Source of the DNA: Sulfurimonas sp.
GTDB taxonomy: Bacteria > Campylobacterota > Campylobacteria > Campylobacterales > Sulfurimonadaceae
Assembly (NCBI GenBank): GCA_021157665.1
Contig: JAGGWE010000007.1
Coordinates: forward strand, 1-7,204
Length of the DNA stretch: 7,204 nt
Reading direction: 5' to 3'
The notes under the pieces were generated by a model that saw only the letters and a list, made by a program, of their open reading frames with translations, did no database searches and was not told where the DNA came from. How positions within the stretch are numbered: position 1 is the stretch's first letter; each line of letters opens with the position of its first letter. This document shows, piece by piece, positions 6,739-7,204 of this stretch. Position numbers and translations under genes: made by a program.

Positions 6739-6767
6739 GCTTTAGTGACCATAGCGGTTCAAGCGGA

Positions 6768-6792
6768 GTAAAAGGGACTTTGTTCCTTTTAC
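6768..6792 (+). promoter_or_regulatory. 11-bp hairpin just upstream of the ribosome binding site
   Basis: GTAAAAGGGAC at 6768-6778 pairs with GTTCCTTTTAC at 6782-6792 around a TTT loop, with ten Watson-Crick pairs and one G-T wobble. It ends two bases before the AAGGAA ribosome binding site at 6795-6800, which stays unpaired. No T-run follows, so this is not a terminator. The position fits a structure that modulates ribosome loading or mRNA stability. GGA motifs at 6765, 6775, 6793 and 6797, one in the stem and the others beside it, would suit binding by a CsrA-type protein; that is inference. Confidence 0.55.
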
Positions 6793-6794
6793 GG

Positions 6795-6800
6795 AAGGAA
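6795..6800 (+). promoter_or_regulatory. Strong ribosome binding site of the aldehyde dehydrogenase gene
   Basis: AAGGAA is five bases before the ATG at 6806 and is the strongest Shine-Dalgarno match in the window, which suggests high translation when the leader structure allows it. It fixes the start of the downstream gene. Confidence 0.7.
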
Positions 6801-6805
6801 ATAAA

Positions 6806-7204
6806 ATGAATGCAAAAATATTTTTTGGCTCAACTGAAGCTACAAAAGAAAATCTAAGTGAGAGAAAATCACCTTATTCTGGGGAAGTGGTTTCTACTGC
6901 TCCTATTTGTGATGAGGCAGATACTAAAAAGGCTTTAAAAATTGCAGAGGCTGCTACTAAAGATGCAAAAGCTTCGACACTTTCTCAAAGATGTTCTTGG
7001 CTTTTAGATGTGGCTAAAAAGTTAAAAGAGAATAAAGAAGATATTGCTCAAACTATCACTGATGAGGTTGGTAAGCCTATTGCGTTTGCTCGTGTTGAGG
7101 TTGAGAGATGTATAGAAACTGTAACACTTTCTGCTGAAACTATGAGAACTATGCATGGGGAAACTATCAACACTGATGCTATGGCTAGTGGTAAGAAAAC
7201 TATC
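6806..7204 (+). CDS. Aldehyde dehydrogenase family protein, N-terminal part (runs off the right edge)
   Basis: The frame is open for 133 codons from ATG 6806 to the end of the window. It begins MNAKIFFGS and contains the ALDH landmarks SPYSGEVVSTAP near residues 23-34, an alpha-helical A/K-rich stretch, RCSWLLDVAKKLKENKEDIAQ (about 65-86), then TDEVGKPIAFARVEVER (about 89-105), a strongly conserved ALDH segment, and GETINTD near 124. Family members are about 470-490 residues, so only the first quarter is present; the catalytic glutamate and cysteine lie beyond the edge. The EVGKPI-ARVEVER pattern resembles the lactaldehyde / non-phosphorylating glyceraldehyde-3-phosphate dehydrogenase branch, but the substrate cannot be assigned from this part. 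It has its own promoter and structured leader, so it is probably regulated apart from the genes on its left. Confidence 0.88.
   Translation, partial: MNAKIFFGSTEATKENLSERKSPYSGEVVSTAPICDEADTKKALKIAEAATKDAKASTLSQRCSWLLDVAKKLKENKEDIAQTITDEVGKPIAFARVEVERCIETVTLSAETMRTMHGETINTDAMASGKKTI

Noticed and set aside
6722..6745. First leader hairpin as an intrinsic terminator of the upstream operon
   Set aside because: It lacks a T-run on the + strand and lies downstream of two promoter-like boxes for the next gene.
6745..6757. String resembling the 5' part of 5S rRNA (GTGACCATAGCGG)
   Set aside because: Only about 13 bases match; the following helices and the length of a 5S gene are absent, and a protein gene starts 50 bases later.
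6756..6766. GGTTCAA resembling a tRNA T-loop
   Set aside because: No acceptor, D or anticodon stems can be built around it.

Overview
The window is AT-rich bacterial DNA with every gene on the + strand. It most likely comes from a member of the Campylobacterota, probably a free-living Sulfurimonas/Arcobacter-like relative. This rests on the low-GC coding style, the tight operon packing and a gene order that matches what I recall of Campylobacter jejuni: a periplasmic protein, an aminotransferase, hom, then yraN (the Cj0151c to Cj0148c block, from memory and not searched).

Layout. Positions 1-209 hold the 3' tail of an upstream hypothetical gene. Its first ~70 bases are much richer in GC and carry an in-frame stop, so the left edge may be decayed or a sequence artefact. 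An exported protein of unknown function follows (203-1039), then an AlaC-type aminotransferase (1067-2284), homoserine dehydrogenase with an ACT domain (2286-3545), a classical short-chain dehydrogenase/reductase (3545-4279), a single-subunit cytoplasmic formate dehydrogenase catalytic chain of the cysteine type (4297-6360), and a YraN/UPF0102 nuclease-fold protein (6362-6691). Gaps between these genes run from -7 to +27 bases, so they look like one transcription unit with translational coupling. A 114-base intergenic stretch then carries a consensus extended -10 promoter, a second -10 box and two hairpins. It leads into the first 133 codons of an aldehyde dehydrogenase that runs off the right edge.

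How the genes relate. The aminotransferase and hom belong to amino-acid synthesis. The short-chain dehydrogenase and the formate dehydrogenase appear to be inserted between hom and yraN relative to Campylobacter. Two points matter most. First, the short-chain dehydrogenase has no ATG, GTG or TTG ahead of its Rossmann motif; its start is best read as ATT at 3545, in a TAATT stop/start overlap with hom behind an AGGA ribosome binding site. Second, the leader of the aldehyde dehydrogenase gene contains an 11-bp hairpin and several GGA motifs, which suggests post-transcriptional control. I found no CRISPR array, insertion sequence, tRNA or rRNA gene. No clearly new multi-gene system is visible.
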